Notes under the pieces: model-generated
Told to the model about the DNA's origin: nothing
Databases searched by the model: none
The model's input: only the letters and a program-made list of their open reading frames with translations
In this document: positions 1-7,286 of the stretch, one piece after another
How positions within the stretch are numbered: the first letter of the stretch is position 1
How the letters are laid out: each line of letters opens with the position of its first letter
Program-made: the position numbers and the translations under genes
Assembly (NCBI GenBank): GCA_003645915.1
Contig: QNDG01000030.1
Coordinates: forward strand, 1-8,480
Source: Candidatus Zhuqueibacterota bacterium
GTDB taxonomy: Bacteria; Zhuqueibacterota; QNDG01
Reading direction: 5' to 3'
DNA length: 8,480 nt

Positions 1-2
1 AG

Positions 3-155
3 GTTCTTCCTTTACATGAAGTAGAAAAAGAATTCAGGAAGCGATACTTCACTTATGTAAGAAATAAAACGAGATCAGATGCTGAAGCAGCCGGAATGCT
101 TGGATTGGCTCCACCTAATTATTATCGTATGTGTAAAGAACTGGGATTGAAATAG
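3..155 (+). CDS. C-terminal fragment of a sigma-54-dependent activator (Fis-type HTH)
   Basis: This is the 3' end of a gene that begins before the window; 50 codons and a TAG stop are visible. The translation starts VLPLHEVEKEF and ends MCKELGLK, with AEAAGMLGLAPPNYYRM between. It matches the Fis-type helix-turn-helix (HTH_8) that closes NtrC-family enhancer-binding proteins: a first helix after a 'LPLhevEke' lead-in, then a GN/SDAEAA turn, an LG(L/I) recognition segment and a final K-x-LG(L/I). Known role of the family: this domain binds upstream enhancer sites, while the missing AAA+ domain drives open-complex formation by sigma-54 RNA polymerase. The receiver or sensor domain is outside the window, so it cannot be said whether this is a two-component response regulator. 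A -24/-12 promoter lies about 180 bases downstream on the same strand, which makes the next operon an attractive target (inference). A Fis protein itself is unlikely, because the lead-in is that of the NtrC linker. Confidence 0.85.
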   Translation, partial: VLPLHEVEKEFRKRYFTYVRNKTRSDAEAAGMLGLAPPNYYRMCKELGLK

Positions 156-228
156 TTTTCTGTTATCTTGTATCCTTCTTGTACAACATAGATAGTTTTT
201 AAATTTTTCAACTATTAGCATTGTCATT

Positions 229-247
229 TTGATAATGATGTTATCAA
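229..247. promoter_or_regulatory. 19-bp inverted repeat, candidate enhancer/operator
   Basis: The sequence shows TTGATAA, a 5-base spacer (TGATG), then TTATCAA, a perfect 7-bp dyad. It is centred on 238, about 98 bases before the -24 GG and roughly 120 bases before the predicted transcription start. NtrC-type activators usually bind dyads about 80-150 bases upstream of the start, so the position fits an upstream activating site (inference). One arm (TTGATAA) recurs singly at 351-357. An alternative hairpin, CATTGTCA/TGATAATG at 219-237, overlaps it. No T run follows, which argues against a terminator. Confidence 0.45.
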
Positions 248-332
248 CTTAATAATTAACACCCAATTACTTATCCTGCTTTACATGCCTTAATATATTG
301 TATAACAAGATGTTACAGTTTGGATGCATAAT

Positions 333-349
333 CTGGCTTGATTCTTGTT
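333..349 (+). promoter_or_regulatory. Sigma-54 (-24/-12) promoter for the hydrolase operon
   Basis: The 17 bases CTGGCTTGATTCTTGTT align to the sigma-54 consensus YTGGCACGNNNNTTGCW with mismatches only at A6, C7 and C16. The key dinucleotides are GG at 335-336 and GT (usually GC) at 347-348, with the required 10-base spacing. The fixed G8 and the TTG of the -12 element are also present. The predicted transcription start is near 359-360. The preceding gene encodes a sigma-54 activator, which raises the prior. A chance match in AT-rich DNA cannot be excluded from one site alone. Confidence 0.6.
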
Positions 350-390
350 ATTGATAAATTACTTAGATGAAATTTTCTATATTAAATAAT

Positions 391-402
391 GAGGTTGATT
401 TG
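391..402 (+). promoter_or_regulatory. Ribosome binding site deciding a TTG start at 400
   Basis: GAGG(T) at 391-394 lies 5 bases before an in-frame TTG (400-402), whereas ATG-367 has no Shine-Dalgarno match upstream (gataaattacttag). If transcription begins near 360 from the -24/-12 promoter, ATG-367 would have a leader of only about 7 bases. TTG-400 would have about 40 bases and a good ribosome binding site. Confidence 0.55.
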
Positions 403-2409
403 AAAAGAACATACGTGATAATTGTTGCGATTTTAATATTGTTTGTTGTCTCAAAGGGAATAACCCAGTACCTGCATACTGAGGGGAAAAAACTTGTAAA
501 TGGACAGGGAGAGGAGATTTTACTCAGAGGAATTGGACTGGGAGGGTGGTTGGTACCTGAAGGGTATCAGTTACATATTCCAGGATTTGGATCGCCTTCA
601 GCAATTAGAGAAAAAATCCAAGAGCTTATTGGTGAGCAGGAAACAGGTGAATTTTACAGCCATTACAGAGAAAATTATGTAAATAAAAAAGATATTGAAA
701 AAATAGCGTTATGGGGATTTAATTCAATACGCATTCCTTTTAATTACAGATTATTGTCACCAGAGGATCAGCCAGGAATGTATCTGGAACAGGGATTTGC
801 AGTTATTGACAGTCTTCTAAATTGGTGTACACAGTATCAAATGTATCTTATTCTTGACATGCATTGTGCTCCAGGCGGACAGAACAAAGATAATATTAGT
901 GATTCAGATGGAGAAGAGGCAAGGCTTTGGACAGACGAGGCAAATCAAATCCGAACTATTGAAATCTGGAAAAAGATAGCGGAAAGGTACAAGAACGAAA
1001 TTTGGATTGGCGGATATGATATAATAAATGAACCTGTTTTGCCTGCCGGTGTTCCTGCAACAGATTTAAGGAAATTCTACATGTCGGTTGTTCAGGAAAT
1101 TCGGAAGGTGGATGCAAATCATATTGTTTTTATTGAGGGTAATTGGTATGCCACAGATTTTACATCTTTGACCCCTCCTTTTGATGGGAACATGGTTTAC
1201 AGTTTTCATAAATATTGGAATGAAAATACTACAAGTTCAATTCAATCATATTTATCGCTAAGAAATCAGTACAGCGTACCTCTCTGGCTTGGTGAGTCAG
1301 GAGAAAATTCCAATACATGGTTTCATGATTGTGTCCAGCTGATGGAAAAGAATAACATCGGCTGGTGCTGGTGGACTCATAAAAAAGTCGCAACAATTAC
1401 AAGCCCTTATTCAGCTGTGATACCTTCAGAGTACCAAAGGATACTTGATTACTGGAACGGTATGTCTTCTCGTCCTTCAAAGGAAAAGGCAGTTGCAGGG
1501 TTTTCTGCGTTGGCAGAAAATCTAAAACTGGAAAATTGTGAATTTCATGCAGGTGTATTAGAGGCACTGTTCAATAATGATTTTGGCGTTTATTCTAAAT
1601 CTTTTTCTTCGTTAAAGATTCCGGGTGTCATTCCGGCAGAGCAGTATGACTTTGGTTCCTTCGGAGTTTCGTACAATGATTCAGACTACCAAAATACCAA
1701 TGGTCCTGGAAGCAGTAGTTGGAACAAAGGATGGACATTTCGAAACGATGGAGTTGATATTGAATTGAGCGAAGATTCTGATTCATCCATTTATTCCGTT
1801 GGATGGACAGAAAGCGGAGAGTGGATTTTGTATACAGTAGATGTTACTGTTTCTGCTGAGTATGAAATTGAAGTCAGGGCGTCTTCTCCGGGAAGTTTAG
1901 GTAAATGCAAGATATTACTGGATAATCAGGAAATAACTGATATAATTTCAATTCCTGCCACTGGAGGCTGGCATAATTGGCAGACTTTTATAGCAGATAC
2001 TGTAAAAATCTCTGCAGGTTTGCATAAACTGAAATTTTTTATAGTTCACGGTGGATTTAATATAAACTTTATAAGGCTTAAAATAACAGATTCTGTTCTT
2101 AATGAATCAGATTTTAAAGCTGTTAATAGTAATGTCTATTTGGGGTTGTGTTATCCAAACCCATTCAGCACTTGTGTTAAAATTCCTGTTTTTATTACAA
2201 AACCTGAAGATTATTCTCTTAAAATATATTCTATAAACGGGGAGATAGTAAAAGAGTTTTCTGAAATTGCAACTGAGCAAACAGGTCTTAAGCTTATTCA
2301 ATGGGATGGCACTGATCAAAACAGTATTGCAGTAAGTTCGGGAGTATACATTTATACGATTATTGCTTCAGGTCATAATAAATCGATGCGTATGGTACTG
2401 AAAAGGTAG
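400..2409 (+). CDS. Secreted GH5-type beta-glucanase with CBM6 and T9SS sorting domain
   Basis: A secreted endo- or exo-acting glucanase of clan GH-A, 669 residues from TTG-400 (680 if ATG-367 is used). A signal peptide starts MKRTYVIIVAILILFVV, followed by the GH5 barrel (about 29-355). Its N-terminal LRGIGLGGWLVPEG recalls the RGVNLGGWL motif of GH5 exo-1,3-glucanases. Visible active-site motifs are RIPFNY (R111), ILDMHCAPGG (H155), INEP (acid/base E211), FHKY (H270, Y272), LGESGEN (nucleophile E299) and WCWWTHKK (W324/W325). A CBM6 domain (about 407-562) begins IPGVIPAEQYD, contains VGWTESGEWILYTVDV and ends GGFNINFIRLK. The C-terminal domain (about 579-669) has YPNPF, WDGTDQN and SSGVYIY, a T9SS type A sorting signal. 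The enzyme is therefore expected outside the cell or on its surface. It is the first gene of the operon, with the next starting 13 bases after its stop. Beta-1,3- or mixed-linkage glucan is the best substrate guess; the GH5 subfamily is not determined. Confidence 0.9.
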   Translation: MKRTYVIIVAILILFVVSKGITQYLHTEGKKLVNGQGEEILLRGIGLGGWLVPEGYQLHIPGFGSPSAIREKIQELIGEQETGEFYSHYRENYVNKKDIEKIALWGFNSIRIPFNYRLLSPEDQPGMYLEQGFAVIDSLLNWCTQYQMYLILDMHCAPGGQNKDNISDSDGEEARLWTDEANQIRTIEIWKKIAERYKNEIWIGGYDIINEPVLPAGVPATDLRKFYMSVVQEIRKVDANHIVFIEGNWYATDFTSLTPPFDGNMVYSFHKYWNENTTSSIQSYLSLRNQYSVPLWLGESGENSNTWFHDCVQLMEKNNIGWCWWTHKKVATITSPYSAVIPSEYQRILDYWNGMSSRPSKEKAVAGFSALAENLKLENCEFHAGVLEALFNNDFGVYSKSFSSLKIPGVIPAEQYDFGSFGVSYNDSDYQNTNGPGSSSWNKGWTFRNDGVDIELSEDSDSSIYSVGWTESGEWILYTVDVTVSAEYEIEVRASSPGSLGKCKILLDNQEITDIISIPATGGWHNWQTFIADTVKISAGLHKLKFFIVHGGFNINFIRLKITDSVLNESDFKAVNSNVYLGLCYPNPFSTCVKIPVFITKPEDYSLKIYSINGEIVKEFSEIATEQTGLKLIQWDGTDQNSIAVSSGVYIYTIIASGHNKSMRMVLKR

Positions 2410-2422
2410 GGTGATTTGAAAT

Positions 2423-4246
2423 ATGAATAAATTTATCAAACTGGCAATTATTTTACTTTTAATGCATGGAAGTTGTACAAAAATGGGAACCAGTACTCAA
2501 ACACAAAATTATGATGCTGTTTATCTAAATCCTGATGCAGATATAGAGGAACGTGTGGAAGATCTTCTTTCAAGAATGAGTTTAAAAGAAAAGATTGGGC
2601 AAATGACACAGGTAGATAGAGGATTCATTCAACAACATAGTGATATTACAACTTTTTGTATTGGATCTGTGTTGAGCGGAGGAGGATCTGGTCCGCCTGA
2701 AAACAGGGCAATTTCCTGGGCAGATATGGTTGATGACTTTCAGCAAAGGGCATTAATGACACGGTTGAAAATTCCATTGATATATGGAATAGATGCGGTT
2801 CATGGGCATAATAATGTTTACGGAGCAGTAATTTTCCCCCATAATATTGGTATGGGATGTACAAGGAATCCTGATTTAGTGCGACAGGCAGCAAGAGTAA
2901 CTGCTGAGGAAGTAGCAGGTACAGGTATCAACTGGACATTTGGGCCCTGTATTGCAGTTGTAAGAGATGAGCGCTGGGGGCGGACATATGAAGGATTTGG
3001 TGAGACCCCGGAATTGACAGAAAAAATGGCAGCTGCTGCAGTAGAAGGGTTTCAGGGTAGCGACTTAAAGGATCCTGTATCGATACTGGCTTGTGCAAAA
3101 CATTTTTTAGGTGATGGCGGAACAACAGGCGGGCATGATCAGGGCAATACTGAACTTAGCGAGGCAGAACTGCGTGCCATACATCTTCCTGGTTATATTT
3201 CTGCAATAAATGCTGGAGTAGGCTCAATTATGGCCTCATACAGCAGTTGGAATGGAGAAAAAATTCACGGTAACCATTATTTGCTTACAAATGTTTTAAA
3301 ACAGGAGCTCGGATTTGAAGGGTTTGTTGTTTCTGACTGGGGTGCAATCAATCAATTATCTGCTGATTATGAAGTTTGTGTGGAGAAAGCGATTAATGCC
3401 GGAATAGATATGGTTATGGTACCGGATGATTATAAAAGATTTATAAATGTGCTGGATACATTAGTTACTCGGGGCCGTGTTCCCATTAATAGAATTAATG
3501 ATGCAGTGAAACGTATTTTGCGCATAAAATTTCGTCTTGGGTTATTTGAATCGCCTTTTACGAATCGCAGTTACACAATGCAAATCGGCTCATCAGAACA
3601 CCGTGCTGTGGCAAGAGAATGTGTCAGACAGTCACTGGTGTTACTTAAAAATAATGGGAAGGTGCTTCCTTTAAGCGGCTCAGAAAGCAGGATTCATGTA
3701 TCAGGCCGTAATGCTGATGATCTGGGAAGTCAGTGTGGGGGGTGGACTATAAGCTGGCAGGGAAGCCGTGGGAGTCATACCATTGGAACTACGATTTTAC
3801 AAGCCATTAAACAACGAGCTCCTGCAAGCACAAAAATTACATATAGTGCTGACGGAAGTAATGCTTCAGGAAGTGATATTGGGATAGTTGTGATTGGAGA
3901 AAGTCCGTATGCTGAAGGTAAAGGTGATAGTAATGATTTATCAATTGAAGAACAGGATGTTGACACTGTTAAACGAATAAAATCTACTGGGATTCCTTTA
4001 GTTGTTATTTTGATTTCCGGTAGGCCTATGATTTTGGATTCCATTCTTGATGAATGCGATGCTTTGATTGCTGCATGGCTGCCTGGTACAGAAGGGCAGG
4101 GAGTGGCAGATGTGCTGTTTGGTGATTTTCCACCAACAGGAAGATTATCTCATTCATGGCCCCGTAGCATGAATCAGATACCGATTAATCTTGAAGACAT
4201 TCCTTATGATCCGCTCTTTCCATATGGTTTTGGATTAACATATTAA
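2423..4246 (+). CDS. GH3 beta-glucosidase, ExoI-type, probable lipoprotein
   Basis: An exo-acting beta-glucosidase/glucan exohydrolase of 607 residues that releases glucose from oligosaccharide ends. The N-terminal GH3 barrel (about 35-385) shows IEERVEDLLSRMSLKEKIGQM, YGIDAVHG (121-128), ERWGRTYEGFGE, AKHFLGDG (K226, H227) and VVSDW with nucleophile D305. The C-terminal domain (about 395-607) shows RQSLVLLKN, GGWTISWQG (439-447), GESPYAEGKGD with the expected acid/base E498, ISGRP and a final PYGFGLTY. The GGWT-x-x-WQG and PY-x-E motifs are those of barley-type exo-1,3/1,4-glucanases. It ends right after GLTY, with no fibronectin-III or sorting domain, at the usual length for this subgroup. 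The N-terminus MNKFIKLAIILLLMHGSC looks like a lipoprotein signal, but histidine at -3 of the lipobox is unusual. AGGGTGAT (2408-2415) overlaps the upstream stop and lies 7 bases before the ATG, so the two genes may be translationally coupled. Confidence 0.93.
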   Translation: MNKFIKLAIILLLMHGSCTKMGTSTQTQNYDAVYLNPDADIEERVEDLLSRMSLKEKIGQMTQVDRGFIQQHSDITTFCIGSVLSGGGSGPPENRAISWADMVDDFQQRALMTRLKIPLIYGIDAVHGHNNVYGAVIFPHNIGMGCTRNPDLVRQAARVTAEEVAGTGINWTFGPCIAVVRDERWGRTYEGFGETPELTEKMAAAAVEGFQGSDLKDPVSILACAKHFLGDGGTTGGHDQGNTELSEAELRAIHLPGYISAINAGVGSIMASYSSWNGEKIHGNHYLLTNVLKQELGFEGFVVSDWGAINQLSADYEVCVEKAINAGIDMVMVPDDYKRFINVLDTLVTRGRVPINRINDAVKRILRIKFRLGLFESPFTNRSYTMQIGSSEHRAVARECVRQSLVLLKNNGKVLPLSGSESRIHVSGRNADDLGSQCGGWTISWQGSRGSHTIGTTILQAIKQRAPASTKITYSADGSNASGSDIGIVVIGESPYAEGKGDSNDLSIEEQDVDTVKRIKSTGIPLVVILISGRPMILDSILDECDALIAAWLPGTEGQGVADVLFGDFPPTGRLSHSWPRSMNQIPINLEDIPYDPLFPYGFGLTY

Positions 4247-4269
4247 ACAGGCCGGAGTATTAAAAGAAG

Positions 4270-7266
4270 ATGCAAAAACTGCATGACATTTTATACACTC
4301 TTTTTTTAATTTTTACTGTCAATAGTATTTGTACTTGTTATGGACAGAATTTCAGTAATGGCTTTAATTTTTATATGCCTCCTGATGATTCTATAAGTGT
4401 TGATTTTTTACCGGATTTTCACAGGAACCCTATTAGCATGAACGATTTTATTTCTATAAATAGTAGCGGACATTTTCAGCGCAAGGGAGAGAGAATAAGG
4501 TTTTTTGGAGCCAATTTTATTTCAGGAGCATGCTTTCCAGAAAAAACAAAAGCATCTTTTGTGGCAGCACGCCTAAGAAAAATGGGATTCAATATGGTTC
4601 GGTTCCATCACATGGATAATCCATGGGGGACCAGTATTTTTGAACATAACAGTGATACACGACACCTTGATCCCAATAATGAAGACAAATTTGAGTATTT
4701 ATTGTTTCAATTGAAAAGGAATGGAGTGTATGCAGATATTAACCTGAATGTAAGCCGGACATTTCGTGAAGAAGATGGAGTGGATGGTGCAGACTCTATT
4801 CCCAATTTTGGCAAAGGAGTAACACTTTTTGATCCTCAGCTTATTGATTTGCAAAAAGAGTATGCAGCCCAATTGTTGACCGAACCATCACCCTATACAG
4901 GATTAGCCTTGGTAGATGATCCTGTTATGGCATTAGTGGAAATTGTAAATGAAAATTCTCTTTACAGAATGTGGCGTGATGACAAACTTAAGCCATTTAA
5001 AGAAGGAGGAGATCTGTTAAGAAGGCATAGCAACATGCTGGATAGTCTGTGGCAGCAATATTTATTTGATAAATACAAATCTACAGATTCTTTAAGGTCA
5101 GCCTGGGGTGAGGGAGACAGCGTTTCGAGCAGCATAAACCAGATTTATGAAGGGGATTTTGAGAACAATCCACAGTTAAATCGTTGGGTTCTTGAGAAAC
5201 ATGAAGGAAGTAGTGCTGTTATGGGAGTAGAAGTAACTGACCCATATGAAGGGATTGTATCAGCCAAGGTTACAGTTAAACAATCAGACGGTGTAAACTG
5301 GCATGTACAGTGGCAGCAAGCCGGACTTTCTATACAGAAGGACTCTCTTTATACAGTAAAATTTGCAGGAAAATCAACAGAAGAAAAATTTATTACAGTG
5401 AGTATAATGAAAAACAGTTCTCCCTGGACGGGTTATGCCTCATTTAGGTGTAAGCTCAAACCAGAGTGGCAGGTTTTTCAGTTTAGTTTCAAGGCAACAC
5501 TAAATATTGAAAATGATATCCGGTTATCCTTTTTACTTGGTGAAAATACAGGAACCTATTTTTTTGATATAATATCATTAAATTCAACCTCTGTTATGGG
5601 TCTTGAACCGGAAGAATCAATAGAGAATGGTAATGTCCGCAGGATATTGTACAGTGAGGTTGTTTCTTTCAGTAATGAAAGAGTTAAGGATATGAGCAGT
5701 TTTTACATAAAACTTCAGGATGACTTTTATGCAGAAATGTACAACTATCTTAAAAAACAACTTAAAGTAAAAGTTCCCATCGTTGGGACTAACTGGAATG
5801 TTGGTCCTCCAGATTTAGCTGTCCAATCCAGGCTTGATTATATAGACAATCATGCATATTGGGACCATCCGCAGTTTCCAAACATACCCTGGTCTCAGAC
5901 TGACTGGTTTATAAATAATACTGCTATGGTTGAATCAAAAAACGGGGGTACTATACCGTGGCTTATGGGTGGAGTTGGTTATGTTGGTAAACCCTTTACT
6001 GTGAGTGAATACAATCATCCTTTCCCAAATCGTTATCAAACAGAAGGGGTGCTTTTTATTACTGCTTACAGTTCTTTTCACGATGTGGACGGTTTAATGT
6101 TTTTTGATTATTCCAGCGACACCAGTGATTGGGAGACAGACAAAATTGACAATTATTTTAGTATTCACCGTAATACTGCATTGATGAGCTTAATGGTTTC
6201 ATGTGCTTCTGCTTTCCGCAAAAACATGATTAGATCTGCTGAGCAAACTATTCAATTGGCTTATGGAAAGGACGAAATACTTTTAATGCCTAAAAATGAT
6301 ACAGGTGGATGGTATGGAATAGACACATTCCCTCATGAGCTCGCTCTTGAGCACGGGGTTCGTATCACCTCTTTTCAAGAGAGTAAGAAGTTAGATTTGC
6401 AGGATTTGCCGCCTTCATCCGGAAGCCCATGGGTCAGCGATACAGGAGAGTTGATCTGGAATCCGGATTTAGGGCTATTTATGACAGTATCACCGCAGTT
6501 TATTGGAGTGACTGGTTTCCTTGACAGAAATTCTGGGATTGAATTAGATAATATGACTTTTGATTCTGCCACAGGTTTTGGAACAGTGACATGGGTTTCA
6601 TTAACAGATGAACCATTATATAGCACAAAGAGATCTCTGTTAACGCTTTCTACTAAAATACAGAACAGTTTGATGCAGTGGGATGGAATTAATACCATTC
6701 ATGATAGTTGGGGACAGCCTCCCACAGCAGTGAAGCCAGAAATCTGGGAAGTAGAATTTGAATTAGCTGCAGATTCACTATGCCTGTATCAGCTTGATGA
6801 AAAAGGTTTGAAAAAAGATAGTTCTAAAATCTACAAAAAAAATCAAGATAATAAATTCAAAGTTACAATTAACCAGAATCTGGATCGTACTGTTTGGTAT
6901 GGAATAGAAACATTTGGTGCAGGAAGCAATGTTGGTAATAGTACAAATAAATCAAATAATTCTGTTCTTACAATTCAGGGAATTTCACCAAATCCGGTTT
7001 TTTATAACAGCAGCAATCCTTTTACCTCTATCCGGTTCAGGCTTTCTAAAGCTGCATATGTTAAAATGGAAGTTTATAATATACTTGGTCAAAGAATATA
7101 TTCTTCTTCTGAAAATTATAAATCTTATGGTAAGCACAATGTTTTTTGGAATGGACATGATGATAACTGTAAATCTGTCAGAAGTGGGTTGTATTTTATT
7201 GTGTTAACTGCAAAATCAAATGAAAATGTAGAAAACAGAATATTAAAATGTTCTGTGATTAATTAA
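4270..7266 (+). CDS. Clan GH-A glycoside hydrolase with inserted CBM4/9 domain and T9SS tail
   Basis: A large secreted glycosidase (998 residues) whose family I cannot assign. A signal peptide (1 to about 25, ending CTCYGQ) precedes a barrel start with RFFGANF (77-83), RLRKMGFNMVRFHHMD (101-116) and ADINLNV (155-161). The EIVNENSLY segment gives a likely acid/base E228. A domain resembling CBM4/9 (about 289-437) follows: IYEGDFENN, DPYEGIVSAKVTV, NWHVQWQQAGL, EWQVFQFSF, GTYFFDIISL. The barrel then resumes: VPIVGTNW (502-509), DYIDNHAYW (523-531), and TVSEYNHP with likely nucleophile E580. A beta-rich region (about 655-880) contains SLTDEPLYSTKRSLL and MQWDGINTIHDSWG. The tail (about 905-998) has SNPF, WNGHDD and RSGLYF, a T9SS-type sorting domain. 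The two glutamates about 350 residues apart are far wider than in an ordinary GH-A barrel because of the insertion. The gene starts 23 bases after the previous stop; GGAG (4254-4257) lies 12 bases before the ATG, a rather long spacing. Substrate unknown, probably the same glucan as its neighbours. Confidence 0.85.
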   Translation: MQKLHDILYTLFLIFTVNSICTCYGQNFSNGFNFYMPPDDSISVDFLPDFHRNPISMNDFISINSSGHFQRKGERIRFFGANFISGACFPEKTKASFVAARLRKMGFNMVRFHHMDNPWGTSIFEHNSDTRHLDPNNEDKFEYLLFQLKRNGVYADINLNVSRTFREEDGVDGADSIPNFGKGVTLFDPQLIDLQKEYAAQLLTEPSPYTGLALVDDPVMALVEIVNENSLYRMWRDDKLKPFKEGGDLLRRHSNMLDSLWQQYLFDKYKSTDSLRSAWGEGDSVSSSINQIYEGDFENNPQLNRWVLEKHEGSSAVMGVEVTDPYEGIVSAKVTVKQSDGVNWHVQWQQAGLSIQKDSLYTVKFAGKSTEEKFITVSIMKNSSPWTGYASFRCKLKPEWQVFQFSFKATLNIENDIRLSFLLGENTGTYFFDIISLNSTSVMGLEPEESIENGNVRRILYSEVVSFSNERVKDMSSFYIKLQDDFYAEMYNYLKKQLKVKVPIVGTNWNVGPPDLAVQSRLDYIDNHAYWDHPQFPNIPWSQTDWFINNTAMVESKNGGTIPWLMGGVGYVGKPFTVSEYNHPFPNRYQTEGVLFITAYSSFHDVDGLMFFDYSSDTSDWETDKIDNYFSIHRNTALMSLMVSCASAFRKNMIRSAEQTIQLAYGKDEILLMPKNDTGGWYGIDTFPHELALEHGVRITSFQESKKLDLQDLPPSSGSPWVSDTGELIWNPDLGLFMTVSPQFIGVTGFLDRNSGIELDNMTFDSATGFGTVTWVSLTDEPLYSTKRSLLTLSTKIQNSLMQWDGINTIHDSWGQPPTAVKPEIWEVEFELAADSLCLYQLDEKGLKKDSSKIYKKNQDNKFKVTINQNLDRTVWYGIETFGAGSNVGNSTNKSNNSVLTIQGISPNPVFYNSSNPFTSIRFRLSKAAYVKMEVYNILGQRIYSSSENYKSYGKHNVFWNGHDDNCKSVRSGLYFIVLTAKSNENVENRILKCSVIN

Positions 7267-7275
7267 CCATGTAGT

Positions 7276-7280
7276 AGGAG
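7276..7280 (+). promoter_or_regulatory. Shine-Dalgarno AGGAG of the second GH3 gene
   Basis: AGGAG sits 6 bases before ATG-7287 and is the clearest ribosome binding site in the window. It fixes the start of the gene that runs off the right edge and shows that this organism uses Shine-Dalgarno pairing. Confidence 0.8.
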
Positions 7281-7286
7281 ATAAAA

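Larger units (their letters stand above)
156..366. other. AT-rich intergenic control region
   Basis: This stretch has no plausible gene on either strand. It is strongly AT-rich and separates the activator gene from the hydrolase operon. It holds a perfect 7+7 bp dyad (229-247), a shorter dyad TAACA-AGA-TGTTA (303-315), an 8-bp palindrome TTGTACAA (179-186) and a -24/-12 promoter match (333-349). I see no GC-rich hairpin followed by a T run after the stop at 155, so termination of the upstream gene is not explained by an obvious intrinsic terminator. Confidence 0.7.

Noticed and set aside
179..186. Palindrome TTGTACAA after the activator gene
   Set aside because: Eight bases with no extension and no T run; neither a terminator nor a supported operator.
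219..237. Hairpin CATTGTCA-TTT-TGATAATG as a terminator of the upstream gene
   Set aside because: The stem is AT-rich with a G-T pair and is not followed by a T run. It overlaps the better dyad at 229-247.
229..256. Possible sigma-70-like promoter TTGATA ... AATAAT with 16-base spacing
   Set aside because: The region is so AT-rich that such hexamers are expected by chance, the TTGATA is explained by the dyad, and the leader would be over 100 bases. The -24/-12 match is stronger.
303..315. Small dyad TAACA-AGA-TGTTA
   Set aside because: Only 5 bp per arm in AT-rich DNA, with no second copy; not reported as a site.
2107..4044. Antisense open frames at 2107-2319, 2646-2894, 2928-3125 and 3775-4044
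   Set aside because: All lie inside well-supported genes on the + strand, with no ribosome binding site or recognisable domain.
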